Below, piece by piece: positions 17,189 to 26,669 of a stretch of DNA of 64,000 nt. How positions within the stretch are numbered: the stretch's first letter is position 1; every line of letters starts with the position of its first letter. Source of the stretch: Salinisphaera hydrothermalis C41B8 (lineage in GTDB: Bacteria > Pseudomonadota > Gammaproteobacteria > Nevskiales > Salinisphaeraceae). Made by a program: the position numbers and the translations under genes. A model generated the notes under the pieces. The model was not told the origin of the DNA, searched no databases, and saw only the letters and a list, made by a program, of their open reading frames with translations. The DNA is taken from assembly GCF_000732535.1 (NCBI RefSeq), contig NZ_APNK01000016.1, positions 1 to 64,000 on the forward strand. Reading direction: 5' to 3'.

Positions 17189-19636
17189 ATGAACGACACG
17201 CCTCAACGACAGCCATCGCGACTGCTGCCGATCGTCATCGGCATCATCCTGCTCGTGGCCGGGCTGGCGATGCTGGCGGGCGGCATCAAGTTGTTGTCGT
17301 TGGACGGTACCCGTTACTACGCGATCGCCGGGGTGGCTTTCGCCATCGACGGGGTGCTGCTGATCGCCGCGCGCTCCTCGGCGCTCGGGTTGTACGGGCT
17401 CATCCTGATGGGGTCGATCGTCTGGTCGGTCTATGAAGTCGGCTTTTCGTGGTGGGCGCTGGTGCCGCGCCTGGCGCTGTGGGCCGTGCTTGGGTTGGTT
17501 CTGCTCCTGCCCTGGGTGCGCCGCCCGCTGGCCGCACGCGGGCGGCGCGTCGGCAACGGCTTGTCCACGCCGACGCTGGTCGTGGCCGTGCTGGGGGCTT
17601 TCGGTCTGGCGCTCGGCAGCCAGTTCACGCCCGATCCGACCACTATCGTCGGCCAAATCCCGGCGCATCGCGATCACCCGGTTAAGCCAGCCTATGCCGC
17701 CGGCGCGGACTGGCCGTCGTACGGCGGGACCGATGCCGGGACGCATTATTCATCGCTGGCGCAGATCAATACGCATAACGTCGGGCAGCTCAAGGTGGCC
17801 TGGAAGATCGAGACCGGCGATCTGCCGGGGCCGCATCATCCGGCCGAAATCACCGACGAAAACACGCCGCTCAAGGTCAATCACACGCTCTATGTGTGCA
17901 CGCCGCACAGCAAGCTGCTGGCACTCGACCCGACCACCGGCAAAACGAAGTGGCGCTACAACACCCAGCTGAGCCAGGAAGGCGCCAAGAACTTCTCCGG
18001 CTGGGCGCATATGACCTGTCGCGGCATGGCTTATCAGGCGACCGGCGACGCCAGCGACAAGCCGGCTCCACCGGCGCATGCGATCCAGGACAAGAACAAC
18101 ACCCAGAACGCGCCCGCGACCTCGAGTTGCCCGCGCCGGATCTTTCTGCCGACGGCCGATGCCCGCCTGATCGCGATCAATGCCGACACCGGCCAGCGCT
18201 GTGCGAACTTCGGCGATGACGGCCAGGTGGATCTGGCCCGACACCAGCACCCATTCAAACCCGGTGGTTATTACTCGACGTCGCCGCCGGTGGTGGCCGA
18301 CGGCCTGGTGATCGTCGGTGGCCATGTCACCGACAACAGTTCGACCAACGAGCCGTCGGGCGTGGTGCGCGCCTACGACGCGACCACGGGGAAACTGGTT
18401 TGGAACTGGGATGCCGGCAATCCGGATCAGACCCAGCCGATCGGCCCGAAGCAGCACTACACGCGCAATTCGCCCAACGTCTGGGCGCCGATGAGCGTGG
18501 ACCACAAAAACGGTCTGCTTTACCTCCCGGTCGGCAATGCCATGCCGGACCAGTTCGGCGGCAATCGCACGTCGGCAGACGAGAAATACAGTTCGTCGCT
18601 GGTGGCGTTGCACGTCAAGACCGGGCAGATTGCCTGGCACCGCCAGCTCACCCATCACGATCTCTGGGACATGGACCCGCCGGCCCAGCCGGTGCTCACC
18701 GATATGACCACACGCGACGGCATGCAGCCGGTCGTCATCCAGCCGACCAAGCAGGGCCAGCTGTATGTGTTCAATCGCGTGACCGGTAAACCGGTGGTGC
18801 CGATCCACGAGCGCCCCGCGCCGCAGGGCGCGGTCAAGGGCGATCACACCGCGCCGACCCAGCCGCATTCCGCGTTGAATCTGGTGCCGCCGCGGCTGAC
18901 CGGGGCGGATATGTGGGGCGCTACGCCGTTCGATCAGCTGGCCTGCCGGATCCGGTTTCGTTCGCTGCGCTATGACGGCCAGTTCACGCCGCCGTCGCTT
19001 CAGGGCTCTATTTCCTATCCGGGCAACGTCGGCGTGATGAACTGGGGCGGCGTGGCCGTCAATCCGGCCGACCAGAGCCTGTTCGTCGCGCCCAAGTATC
19101 TGGCGTTCGTACTACAGCTCGTGCCGCAGGAGCAGGCCAAACGGATGGAACAAGCCAAGTCGGAGAACGGTGGCCTGCAGCCCAATACCGGCGCGCCGTA
19201 TGCTGTGAAGATCGGCCCGTTGATGTCGCCGCTGGGTCTGCCGTGCCAGGCGCCCTCCTGGGGCGACGTGGCCGGCATCGATCTGCAGAAACGCAAGATC
19301 GCATGGCGACATCCCAACGGCACCGCGCGTGACGAGACGCCCATCGTGCCCCTGCCGTTGCCGGTGGGTGTGCCGGCCCTCGGCGGGCCGATCACGACCG
19401 CCGGCGGCGTCGCGTTCGAATCCGGCACGTTGGATTACTATGTGCGCGCTTATAACGCGTCCACGGGCCGCCAGCTCTGGCAGGCACGCCTGCCGGCCGG
19501 CGGCAACGCCACGCCGATGACTTACGAGGCCGACGGTCAGCAGTATTTACTCGTTACGGCCGGCGGTCACGGCACGTTCGGTACGAAATTCGGCGATTAC
19601 GTGATCGCCTACAAGCTGCCGGGCAAATCCGATTAA
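17189..19636 (+). CDS. membrane-bound PQQ-dependent dehydrogenase, glucose/quinate/shikimate family
   Basis: An 815-residue quinoprotein. The N-terminus (about residues 1-140) has five transmembrane helices. The rest is a periplasmic eight-bladed propeller with family segments WPSYGGTDAGTHYS, WKIETGD, CTPHSKLLALDPTTG, DLWDMDPPAQP and NWGGVAVN. It should oxidise an aldose (glucose to gluconolactone) or quinate/shikimate with PQQ and pass electrons to ubiquinone. Length agrees with E. coli Gcd (about 800). Which substrate is used cannot be decided from motifs alone. No PQQ biosynthesis genes are in the window. The ATG at 17189 is chosen because the first helix starts soon after. Confidence 0.9.
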   Translation: MNDTPQRQPSRLLPIVIGIILLVAGLAMLAGGIKLLSLDGTRYYAIAGVAFAIDGVLLIAARSSALGLYGLILMGSIVWSVYEVGFSWWALVPRLALWAVLGLVLLLPWVRRPLAARGRRVGNGLSTPTLVVAVLGAFGLALGSQFTPDPTTIVGQIPAHRDHPVKPAYAAGADWPSYGGTDAGTHYSSLAQINTHNVGQLKVAWKIETGDLPGPHHPAEITDENTPLKVNHTLYVCTPHSKLLALDPTTGKTKWRYNTQLSQEGAKNFSGWAHMTCRGMAYQATGDASDKPAPPAHAIQDKNNTQNAPATSSCPRRIFLPTADARLIAINADTGQRCANFGDDGQVDLARHQHPFKPGGYYSTSPPVVADGLVIVGGHVTDNSSTNEPSGVVRAYDATTGKLVWNWDAGNPDQTQPIGPKQHYTRNSPNVWAPMSVDHKNGLLYLPVGNAMPDQFGGNRTSADEKYSSSLVALHVKTGQIAWHRQLTHHDLWDMDPPAQPVLTDMTTRDGMQPVVIQPTKQGQLYVFNRVTGKPVVPIHERPAPQGAVKGDHTAPTQPHSALNLVPPRLTGADMWGATPFDQLACRIRFRSLRYDGQFTPPSLQGSISYPGNVGVMNWGGVAVNPADQSLFVAPKYLAFVLQLVPQEQAKRMEQAKSENGGLQPNTGAPYAVKIGPLMSPLGLPCQAPSWGDVAGIDLQKRKIAWRHPNGTARDETPIVPLPLPVGVPALGGPITTAGGVAFESGTLDYYVRAYNASTGRQLWQARLPAGGNATPMTYEADGQQYLLVTAGGHGTFGTKFGDYVIAYKLPGKSD

Positions 19637-19769
19637 GCCGGCCCAAGAGCAGTGGACGAGCAGTCGAGGGGGGGGGCTGGGGCGTTATAGGGGCTGGCGC
19701 TGGTGTTTGACGTTTTCAGTCCGCCAATGAACGCCAAATATGCAAATGGCGGACTGAGGTTTGCGACCT

Positions 19770-20520
19770 CCGCGGTTTCGGGGTGCCGCGTGGCCTTTTG
19801 CTTCGTTCATTAAGGCGTTTATCCGCAGATTTCACAGATTGCACAGATTGATTGGCGGGCTCGATTTACGACATGCGCGGTTTGGAGGCGCCGCACGACT
19901 GCTCTCTTCGTTCCGTAAGGCATTGATCCGCAGATCGACACCGATGCACACAGATCGCGGTTGACGCCGGAGACCCTGCTTTGATCGTGGCGCGAATGGT
20001 CTTTGCCACTTTGTTCCCGAGCACCGCCTTCGAGTCAGGCGTGACAGTGAACTCCGCCTCCGCTTGGCGCCTCGAAGCGGCTATGCCGCGAAAGCCGAAC
20101 CGCATCTGCGTGAATCGGTGTCGATCTGCGGACAGTTTCTTTGGCCGAACGAAGTTCAAAAACACAACGGCGCACAGCCCCGGCCGCGTCGAATGCAGAT
20201 CCGCCATTAGCGTCATTGGCGTTGATTGGCGGACTCGATTTACGACGTCAGCGGGTTGGAGCGCGCCGGACGATTGTTTCCTTCGTTCCGTAAGGCCGTG
20301 ATCCGCAGATCGGCACCGATGCACACAGATCGCGGTTGATCGTTGGAGACGCTGCTTCGATCATGGCGCGAATGGTCTTTGCGGCTTCGTTTCGCGAACC
20401 GCCTTCGCGTTAGGCGTGCCGGCCAACGCCACCTACGGTTTGCGCCTCGAATCCGCTATATCGCGAAAGTCAAACCGCCATCTGTGTAATCGGCGTCATC
20501 TGCGGATCGTTTTCTTCAAG
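19770..20520 (-). repeat. non-coding repeat block B: inverted copy of block A
   Basis: Read on the minus strand, this block follows block A (9389-10140) almost from end to end with scattered substitutions. It has the same two tandem units (period about 374-376 bp, for example CTCGATTTACGAC at 19860 and 20234) and the same tail with CAATCTGTGAAATCTGCGGAT. Each unit again has the paired TCCGCAGATCG... arms. A further palindrome, TCCGCCA...TGGCGGA, lies just outside at 19720-19753. The flanking gene-free parts, 19637-19769 and 20521-20668, show nothing else recognisable. Confidence 0.85.
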
Positions 20521-20668
20521 TAGCGACGCCCGAACGAGATAACGGGGCTGAGAGGGCGGCTCCGTTCAGCTTTAATTGGATTGCGCGCTCAAGATTCGCG
20601 GGTCGCGGTCGATAGGCCCGGTCTGATATGCAAACAGCTGCGCCGTCGTGTCACGGGCGGAGCGACCG

Positions 20669-22309
20669 ATGACCAAAACGCTGCGCTGGGAAAATCTCGA
20701 CACCGGGCTTGCGCTGCTTGATGAGCGTAATGTCGTGGTCTACGCCAATCCGGCGTTCGCCACGCTCCTGGCTCTTGAAACCGTCTCTGGGCGACCCGCG
20801 ATCACGAGCTGGGCTTGCGATCTCGGTCCCGACACCCGCCAGACGCTCGAGCGGCGGTTGTGCTCCAACGAGGCCGGGGCAGTGACGCTGAATGAGCAAG
20901 CGCCGAATCCGGTGACGCTGTATATCGGCGCAAGCCGGGACGGTCAGCGATTGGTGGTGGGCGCTCGCGGCTGGCCGGTGGCCGACGACTGTGGGCTGGC
21001 GGCCCAGCTGGATCCCCTGACCGGAATCGGCAATCGTCTGATGTATGAACGTCATCTCGCCACGCTGTGCGAGCATGCCGTTCGCCCGGCGGTGGCTGCG
21101 CTGATGATCGATCTCGATCGTTTCAAGCAGGTCAACGATACACTCGGCCACGCCGCCGGTGACGAGCTGTTACGTCTCACGGCCGATCGGCTACGCAAAC
21201 TCACCCGCGAGGACGACGTGCTGATCCGGCTTGGCGGCGACGAATTTCTCGTGCTGCAAACCGATGCACGTCAACCGGACGCGGCCCACGGGCTGGCCCA
21301 GCGTCTCACCGAGGTCATGAGTCGGCTGTTTCTGATCGAGGGTAATTCGGTGGAGATCAGCGCCAGTGTCGGCGTCGCGATGCTCGGTCATGGCACGGCT
21401 GCACTCGACGATCTGCTCAAGCATGCCGCCTTGGCGTTGTACCAGGCCAAGGGGTTGGGGCGGGCGCGGTACTGTGTGTTCGACCCGGATTTGGAAGCCC
21501 GTGCGCTGGCGCGTCACCAGATCGAATTCGATCTGCGGCGCGCGCTCGGCCTACGCGAATTCGTGCTTGTCTATCAGCCCCAGAATTCGACCCGGGATGG
21601 GCGGATTTCGGGCTTCGAGGCGCTGCTGCGATGGATGCAACCGGTGCGCGGGCCGATTTCCCCGGCCGAGTTCATCCCTCTGGCCGAAGAGATCGGCGAG
21701 ATCCATGCCATCGGCGCCTGGGTGATTCGCAGTGCCTGTTTCGAAGCGGCGGGCTGGGCGGACCCGACCCTTACCGTGGCGGTCAATGTGTCGCCGGTCC
21801 AGTTCGAAAATGACAATATCATCCAAATCGTCTCCGCCGCGCTTAAGGACAGCGGCCTGGCGGCCTCGCGGCTCGAAATCGAGGTGACCGAAGGCGTGTT
21901 GCTGACGGAATCGCCCGAGGTGCTGGAGCGGCTCTGGTCGCTGAATCGCATGGGCGTGTCGATCGCCATGGACGATTTCGGCACGGGCTATGCCTCGCTG
22001 AGCTATCTCAATAGTTTTCCGTTTTCCAAGATCAAGATCGACAAATCGTTCGTGCAGAGCGAGCATTCGTCGCGATCGCAGGCGCTCATTTCGGCGATTC
22101 TGGCGATCGGAACGAGCCTCGGTGTTACGACCATCGCCGAAGGCGTGGAAACGCCGGATCAATTCGCCGCGATCCGGGCGATCGGCTGCCACAGCGTCCA
22201 GGGCTACTACATCTCGCGGCCGATGCCGGCCGAAGACGTGGCGGACTATATAAGCCGCTTCGATCCGGAACCCTTTCTGCGGCATGCCGAGCAGGAACAA
22301 ATCGCATGA
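20669..22309 (+). CDS. GGDEF-EAL bifunctional c-di-GMP enzyme with PAS-like N-terminus
   Basis: A 546-residue soluble protein. Residues about 1-105 look like a degenerate PAS sensor. The diguanylate cyclase domain has an intact GGDEF (189-193) and an RxxD inhibitory site (180-183) exactly five residues before it. The phosphodiesterase domain has EAL (317-319), VNVSP, EVTEG, MDDFGTGYASL, KIDKSFV, AEGVET and QGYYISRP, so both activities look retained. GGAG lies 8 bases before the ATG at 20669. Its stop overlaps the BLUF gene start (ATGA), which implies translational coupling. Blue light sensed by the BLUF protein is a plausible control input. Confidence 0.93.
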   Translation: MTKTLRWENLDTGLALLDERNVVVYANPAFATLLALETVSGRPAITSWACDLGPDTRQTLERRLCSNEAGAVTLNEQAPNPVTLYIGASRDGQRLVVGARGWPVADDCGLAAQLDPLTGIGNRLMYERHLATLCEHAVRPAVAALMIDLDRFKQVNDTLGHAAGDELLRLTADRLRKLTREDDVLIRLGGDEFLVLQTDARQPDAAHGLAQRLTEVMSRLFLIEGNSVEISASVGVAMLGHGTAALDDLLKHAALALYQAKGLGRARYCVFDPDLEARALARHQIEFDLRRALGLREFVLVYQPQNSTRDGRISGFEALLRWMQPVRGPISPAEFIPLAEEIGEIHAIGAWVIRSACFEAAGWADPTLTVAVNVSPVQFENDNIIQIVSAALKDSGLAASRLEIEVTEGVLLTESPEVLERLWSLNRMGVSIAMDDFGTGYASLSYLNSFPFSKIKIDKSFVQSEHSSRSQALISAILAIGTSLGVTTIAEGVETPDQFAAIRAIGCHSVQGYYISRPMPAEDVADYISRFDPEPFLRHAEQEQIA

Positions 22310-22740
22310 CCGAATCGTTGTATCGGCTGGTGTATTTCAGCCGCAACGCCCTAGCAGGCGATGCCGAGGCGGTTCGCGCTGAGATTGAGAGCATTCTCGA
22401 ATGCTCGCGGCGTAACAACGCGGCCGCGAATGTCACCGGCGCTTTGATGTTCAATGGCGGCTGCTTCGCGCAGGTTCTGGAAGGCCCGTATGGGGCGATC
22501 CAGGTTACCCTCGAACGTATTCAATGCGACGCCCGGCATTCAGGGTTGAAAGTACTGGCGTTCGATCGCCGCAGCGCGCGCGGTTTCGCACACTGGTCGA
22601 TGGCCTATGTCGGCGCCGCAGCGAACGTCGACCGGTTCGCCCACATCGCGAAGACCTCCGCGTTCGATCCGTCGGCGTTGGACGGCGAGGCCATCTACGA
22701 CACGCTCAAGGCCAACCTGGCAGACAGCGCGCTGGCTTAG
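22306..22740 (+). CDS. BLUF-domain blue-light sensor
   Basis: A 144-residue FAD-binding photoreceptor. The key residues are present: Tyr10 in LVYFS, Asn42 in NVTGALMF, Gln56 in FAQVLEG, and Trp97/Met99 in HWSMAYV, equivalent to Tyr21, Asn45, Gln63, Trp104 and Met106 of AppA. About 35 residues follow the BLUF core. It overlaps the GGDEF-EAL stop by 4 bp. In other bacteria separate BLUF proteins such as PapB regulate an EAL partner by direct contact. Its stop codon overlaps that of the convergent DUF454 gene. Confidence 0.93.
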   Translation: MTESLYRLVYFSRNALAGDAEAVRAEIESILECSRRNNAAANVTGALMFNGGCFAQVLEGPYGAIQVTLERIQCDARHSGLKVLAFDRRSARGFAHWSMAYVGAAANVDRFAHIAKTSAFDPSALDGEAIYDTLKANLADSALA

Positions 22741-23150
22741 TTTCGGCTTTCGGACTCCGGCGGTGCCGGCTCGGGGCGGGTGAAAAGAAACACGGCCATC
22801 GCCGCGAGCATAGCGCCCACCAGCCCGATGACACCGCGATGTTCGATGCTGAACCACAGCAGGATCCAGCTGGCGGCCATCAGAGTAACGGCCAGCCATT
22901 TTGCGCGCCGCGGGATCGCGCCGTGGTCCTGCCAAGCCACCAGGGCCGGGCCGAAGTGCGGGTGCGCACGCAATCGGCGGCGCAGCGCGGGCGACGATTT
23001 GCCCGCGGCCCACGCCGCGACCAGCAGAAACGGCGTGGTCGGCAGCCCGGGTAATACGATGCCGATTGCGCCGAGGCCGATGCACAACCCCGCAAGCGCC
23101 CGCAGTAGCCAGCGCAGCACCCGCGAATTGACAACGCTTTGTTCGTCCAT
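22737..23150 (-). CDS. DUF454 (YbaN-like) inner-membrane protein
   Basis: A 137-residue membrane protein with the DUF454 signature GIVLPGLPTTPFLLVAAWAA, followed by the basic loop and FGPALVAW...PRRAK segments, and three to four helices. Function is unknown. Convergent with the BLUF gene with a 4-bp overlap of stop codons. Confidence 0.88.
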   Translation of the reverse strand: MDEQSVVNSRVLRWLLRALAGLCIGLGAIGIVLPGLPTTPFLLVAAWAAGKSSPALRRRLRAHPHFGPALVAWQDHGAIPRRAKWLAVTLMAASWILLWFSIEHRGVIGLVGAMLAAMAVFLFTRPEPAPPESESRN

Positions 23151-23194
23151 GCCGGCATGATTGCAGATCGCTGGTTGACGGGCGACCGGTTTTG

Positions 23195-23218
23195 CACAGT
23201 CGCTGTGGACAACCCTGT
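23195..23218. repeat. 24-bp direct repeat, left copy, with DnaA-box-like core
   Basis: A 24-bp sequence, beginning CACAGTCGC and ending CAACCCTGT, recurs without mismatch at 24532-24555 in the same orientation. It contains TGTGGACAA, one mismatch from the DnaA box TGTGGATAA. The two copies bracket the membrane-protein gene at 23361-24512. Confidence 0.75.
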
Positions 23219-23360
23219 TCGAAACCGATGGCGAGCGTCGTCGAATCGTTGCTGAGTGGTGTTTCCGGCAAGCTCTGATCAGAATTTGACCAATGTGAAG
23301 GCCCGCGCGGCCCGGCTCGTCTATGATGCGAACCCGTTGGGGGCATCAATTGCGGTGACA

Positions 23361-24512
23361 ATGACCAATACGGCCCGATGGCTGGGGGTAACGACGGCGC
23401 TTTTCGGGGCCGGGCTGGCCTGCGCGGCCTTCGGCCTGCTCGAGGTGCATCAGTTCTCGCCGCGCCTCGTCGACTCGCTGATGCAGCCGGACAAGATCGT
23501 CTGGCTGTATCACTACACGCTGGCCCACTACGAAATCAATTACTTCCAGTACGGCTTCGTCAAACGGGCCTTGTTGTCCAACCTGTTCGCGCCGTTTCAC
23601 GGCCAACGCTGGGTGGACGCCACGCTGTTATTCAACCTGGTCGTGGACGCGACGCTGGCGGCACTCGCGGCTGTTTTTCTCACCCGGCTCTGGCGCGAGA
23701 CACGTTGGCCGACGGCGGCCGTGTTCACGGCCGCGACGTTGTTCGGTTCCTTCGGCCTGATCAATCTCGGTTCCGATATCGGGCGCTTTGATTTCGTGCT
23801 GCTGGTCATGCTCGTCGGCTCGTTGGCCTGGATCCGGCAGGGCGCGGTGCTTGGGCCGGCGCTGGTGACGGCCGCGGCGCTGCTGACGCACGAGATTTAT
23901 TTTTTCATCGGCGTGCCGATGCTGATCGCCTATACGCTGGATCGGCTGCACGACGCGGCTCGGCTCGACCGGCGTACGGTGTGGCGCCATCTGTGGCCGC
24001 TGCTGGCGGTGGTGCTGGCCGTCGGCATCGCGCTGCTGCTCTGGGGGCGTTACGAACCGGGCTATCAGGCGCTGGCGGATCGCCTCGGGCGGTTCGTCTT
24101 TCCAGCAGCGGTCAAGGTCTGGACACGCCCGCTCGAGGGTAATGTCGTGCTGGTGGACCAGTACTGGCGCCACGGCGTCTATACCGGGTTCGACGTCGTC
24201 TGCGGGGCGATCGTCTGGCTGCTGCTGGTCGCGCTGATCGCGGTGCTTTATCGCGCGCGGCGTGCCTCGGCGCTGATTCTGCTGACGCCGTTGGCCGTGC
24301 TGCCGATGTATGCGCTGGGCACCGACTATGCGCGCTGGTGCAAGCTCGGCTTCGCGCTGCTTATTGTGGCCATCGCGTTTGCCGCCAGTGATCGGCGGCT
24401 GGCGGATGGCATGCTCGATCGGCCGCTCGTGCGGCTGCTGATGCTGGGTCTGGTCGGCTTGCCCTTCGTGCCGTTCGGCATCGAACATGCGTTTCAGATG
24501 CTGAGGCCGTAG
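23361..24512 (+). CDS. polytopic inner-membrane protein of unknown function
   Basis: A 383-residue protein with about ten hydrophobic helices. An early periplasmic loop has HYEINYFQYGFVKRALL, and a later loop has THEIYFF. Such layouts occur in GT-C-like glycosyltransferases and polymer-related membrane proteins, but no catalytic motif is certain. The ATG at 23361 is chosen because the first helix follows directly, with GGTGA just upstream. The gene is bracketed by a perfect 24-bp direct repeat. It resembles the protein at 6594-7670 in general type only. Confidence 0.6.
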   Translation: MTNTARWLGVTTALFGAGLACAAFGLLEVHQFSPRLVDSLMQPDKIVWLYHYTLAHYEINYFQYGFVKRALLSNLFAPFHGQRWVDATLLFNLVVDATLAALAAVFLTRLWRETRWPTAAVFTAATLFGSFGLINLGSDIGRFDFVLLVMLVGSLAWIRQGAVLGPALVTAAALLTHEIYFFIGVPMLIAYTLDRLHDAARLDRRTVWRHLWPLLAVVLAVGIALLLWGRYEPGYQALADRLGRFVFPAAVKVWTRPLEGNVVLVDQYWRHGVYTGFDVVCGAIVWLLLVALIAVLYRARRASALILLTPLAVLPMYALGTDYARWCKLGFALLIVAIAFAASDRRLADGMLDRPLVRLLMLGLVGLPFVPFGIEHAFQMLRP

Positions 24513-24531
24513 TGGGATGCGCGACGTTACA

Positions 24532-24555
24532 CACAGTCGCTGTGGACAACCCTGT
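24532..24555. repeat. 24-bp direct repeat, right copy, with DnaA-box-like core
   Basis: Identical to 23195-23218, 1337 bp apart, same orientation. It lies 20 bp after the stop of the membrane-protein gene and about 90 bp before mnmC. Confidence 0.75.
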
Positions 24556-24647
24556 GCGCGACATGGGTGGAACCGTCTCGATTGTCGGCGCGGCGGGCGC
24601 TCGGGGCGTATTGGTCATAAATTGATCAAGCCACGGCGGGCCCCGAT

Positions 24648-26633
24648 ATGAGCCAGGACGACGGGCGTACGCTCGGTATCGAACCGGCCACGATCGATAT
24701 CGCCGGGCGCACGCCGCGTGCGCCGGCCTATGACGACGTGTATTTCTCGGCGGATGACGGCCTCGCCGAATCGCGGCACGTGTTTCTCGACGGCAACGAT
24801 CTGGCCACTCGTTGGGCCCGCTGGTCGGCATCGCGGGCGTTCGTGATCGGCGAGACCGGCTTCGGTACCGGGCGCAATATGTTGCTGGCCTGGCGTTTGT
24901 TCCGCGAGGTGGCGCCTGCAGCGGCGCGGCTGCATCTGGTGTCGATCGAACGCCATCCGCTCGGTGCGGACGATCTGCGCGCGTTGTGGGCCGATGATCC
25001 GGAACTGCACGGCAACGCTTGCCGGCTGGCGAATGGCTGGCCGGCGTTGCTGCGCGGCACGCATCGCCTGCGGCTGGATGATCGCGTCACGCTCGACCTG
25101 ATCTTCGATGACGTCGACACGGCGCTGAATGGGTTCGACGGTCGTGTCGATGCCTGGTTTCTGGATGGTTTTGCGCCCGCGCGCAATCCGGCGATGTGGA
25201 GCGCGCGCGTGTTTGCCGGATTGGCCGCGGCCAGCCGGCCCGGCGCAACCTTCGCCACTTACAGCTGTGCTCGAGCCGTGCGCGAGCACGCTGCCGCGGT
25301 CGGCTTCGAATGCGAAAAACGTCCCGGTGCCGGCCGCAAGCGCGAGATGCTGCAGGGCAGGCTGGCGAGCACGACGAGCGCGCCGGCGATCGCCGCGGCG
25401 CGTCGACGGCGGCCCTGGTTCGAGCCACCGCGGGCGGGCCCGGTGGGGCGTATCGCCGTGATCGGCGCCGGTATTGCGGGCACATCGGTGGCCGAAGCGC
25501 TGGCCCGGCGCGGTCAGCGTTGCGATCTCTACGATCCGCTCGGCGTGGCCGGTGCCGCCTCGGGCAACGCTCAGGCGGCGTTGCACGTCCGCCCGGCGGC
25601 CAACGGCGACGCGCGGACGCGCTTCCAGCTGGCCGCGCTGGATTATGTCCGGCGCTGGCTGGCCGATCTCGATAGTACACGCACGCTCTGGTCCGACTGT
25701 GGCCTGCTGCAGCTGGCGCGCGATGAGGCGGAGGCCGCCCGTCAGCGCAAATGCCTCGACCGGCTGGCCGTGCCGCCGACCCTCATGCGCGGGGTGGATG
25801 CGGCAACGGCGGCCCGCCTCGCGGGTACGCCGCTGTCCGGCGACGTCCGCGGCGGGCTGTACTACTCGTCGGCCGGCTGGGTGCGCCCGGATCGCCTGTG
25901 TCGATTGTTGTTCGAACGCAGTGGCGCGACGTTGTATCGCCGCGCGGTCACCGCGCTCGAGTCGATCGACTCGGGTTGGCGGCTGGCCAATGCCGACGGC
26001 GGCCGGGCCGATTACGAGCACGTGGTGTTGGCATGCGCGGGTGCGGCGCCGGCGCTGTGTGTTGATCTGCCGCCGCTGACGACGGTGCGGGGACAGGTCA
26101 GCGCGTTCGCGTCGACCGATCCTGCGTTTGCGCCGGATTGCGTGATCTGTGGGCGGGGCTACGCGCTGCCGGCGCTGGAAGATCGGCTGTATGCGGGCGC
26201 GAGTTTCCAGCGCGACCGGGCGGACGCGGCCGCGCGCAGCGCCGACGACGACGCGAACCGCGCCATGCTGGCCGAGATCGCCCCGGCGCTGGCTACCCGT
26301 CTGGGCCCGCCGGTGGCGGCACGCGTGGCGTTTCGTTGTACCGGGCACGATCGCATGCCCTGTGTTGGGCCGGTGCCGGATACCGCCGCCTGGCGCCGCG
26401 ATTATGCCGCGCTGGCGCTCGATGCGCAGCGTATCCCCGATGTGCCGGGCAGGCATCGCCGTGGCCTGTGGACCAGTCTGGCCCATGGCGCGCACGGGCT
26501 GGTCAGCGCGCCGCTGAGCGCCGAGATTCTGGCCTCGCGACTGTGCGACGAGCCGGTGCCGCGGGCGGCCGGCGAAGTGGATGCGTTGCATCCCGGCCGC
26601 TGGTTCGTGCGTGAACTGATTCGCGGCGGTTGA
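24648..26633 (+). CDS. mnmC: bifunctional tRNA-modifying protein MnmC
   Basis: A 661-residue enzyme that finishes mnm5s2U34 in the tRNA wobble position. The N-terminal (about 1-245) is the SAM-dependent methyltransferase (MnmC2) with ETGFGTGRN (69-77) and WFLDGFAPARNP. The C-terminal is the FAD-dependent cmnm5-demodifying domain (MnmC1), starting at IGAGIAGTSVAEAL near residue 270 and including GAASGNAQAAL. Order and length agree with E. coli MnmC (668). Monocistronic in appearance; the DAHP synthase leader begins right after its stop. Confidence 0.95.
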   Translation: MSQDDGRTLGIEPATIDIAGRTPRAPAYDDVYFSADDGLAESRHVFLDGNDLATRWARWSASRAFVIGETGFGTGRNMLLAWRLFREVAPAAARLHLVSIERHPLGADDLRALWADDPELHGNACRLANGWPALLRGTHRLRLDDRVTLDLIFDDVDTALNGFDGRVDAWFLDGFAPARNPAMWSARVFAGLAAASRPGATFATYSCARAVREHAAAVGFECEKRPGAGRKREMLQGRLASTTSAPAIAAARRRRPWFEPPRAGPVGRIAVIGAGIAGTSVAEALARRGQRCDLYDPLGVAGAASGNAQAALHVRPAANGDARTRFQLAALDYVRRWLADLDSTRTLWSDCGLLQLARDEAEAARQRKCLDRLAVPPTLMRGVDAATAARLAGTPLSGDVRGGLYYSSAGWVRPDRLCRLLFERSGATLYRRAVTALESIDSGWRLANADGGRADYEHVVLACAGAAPALCVDLPPLTTVRGQVSAFASTDPAFAPDCVICGRGYALPALEDRLYAGASFQRDRADAAARSADDDANRAMLAEIAPALATRLGPPVAARVAFRCTGHDRMPCVGPVPDTAAWRRDYAALALDAQRIPDVPGRHRRGLWTSLAHGAHGLVSAPLSAEILASRLCDEPVPRAAGEVDALHPGRWFVRELIRGG

Positions 26634-26659
26634 TTTCCGGGCCCGACCTGGCCTAATCT
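26630..26659 (+). promoter_or_regulatory. candidate promoter of the DAHP synthase leader
   Basis: TTGATT at 26630-26635, overlapping the mnmC stop region, is followed after 18 bp by TAATCT at 26654-26659. Both are moderate matches to the sigma-70 consensus. Initiation would fall near 26666, just ahead of the leader ORF. Confidence 0.4.
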
Positions 26660-26669
26660 CGGTCCCGTT

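Noticed and set aside
19866-20324. Open frame of 152 codons across repeat block B
   Set aside because: Same repeat in inverted orientation; the frame is not the one open in block A.
24615-26591. Long antisense open frame (658 codons)
   Set aside because: It is the complement of mnmC, with an Arg/Gln/His-rich translation and no motifs.
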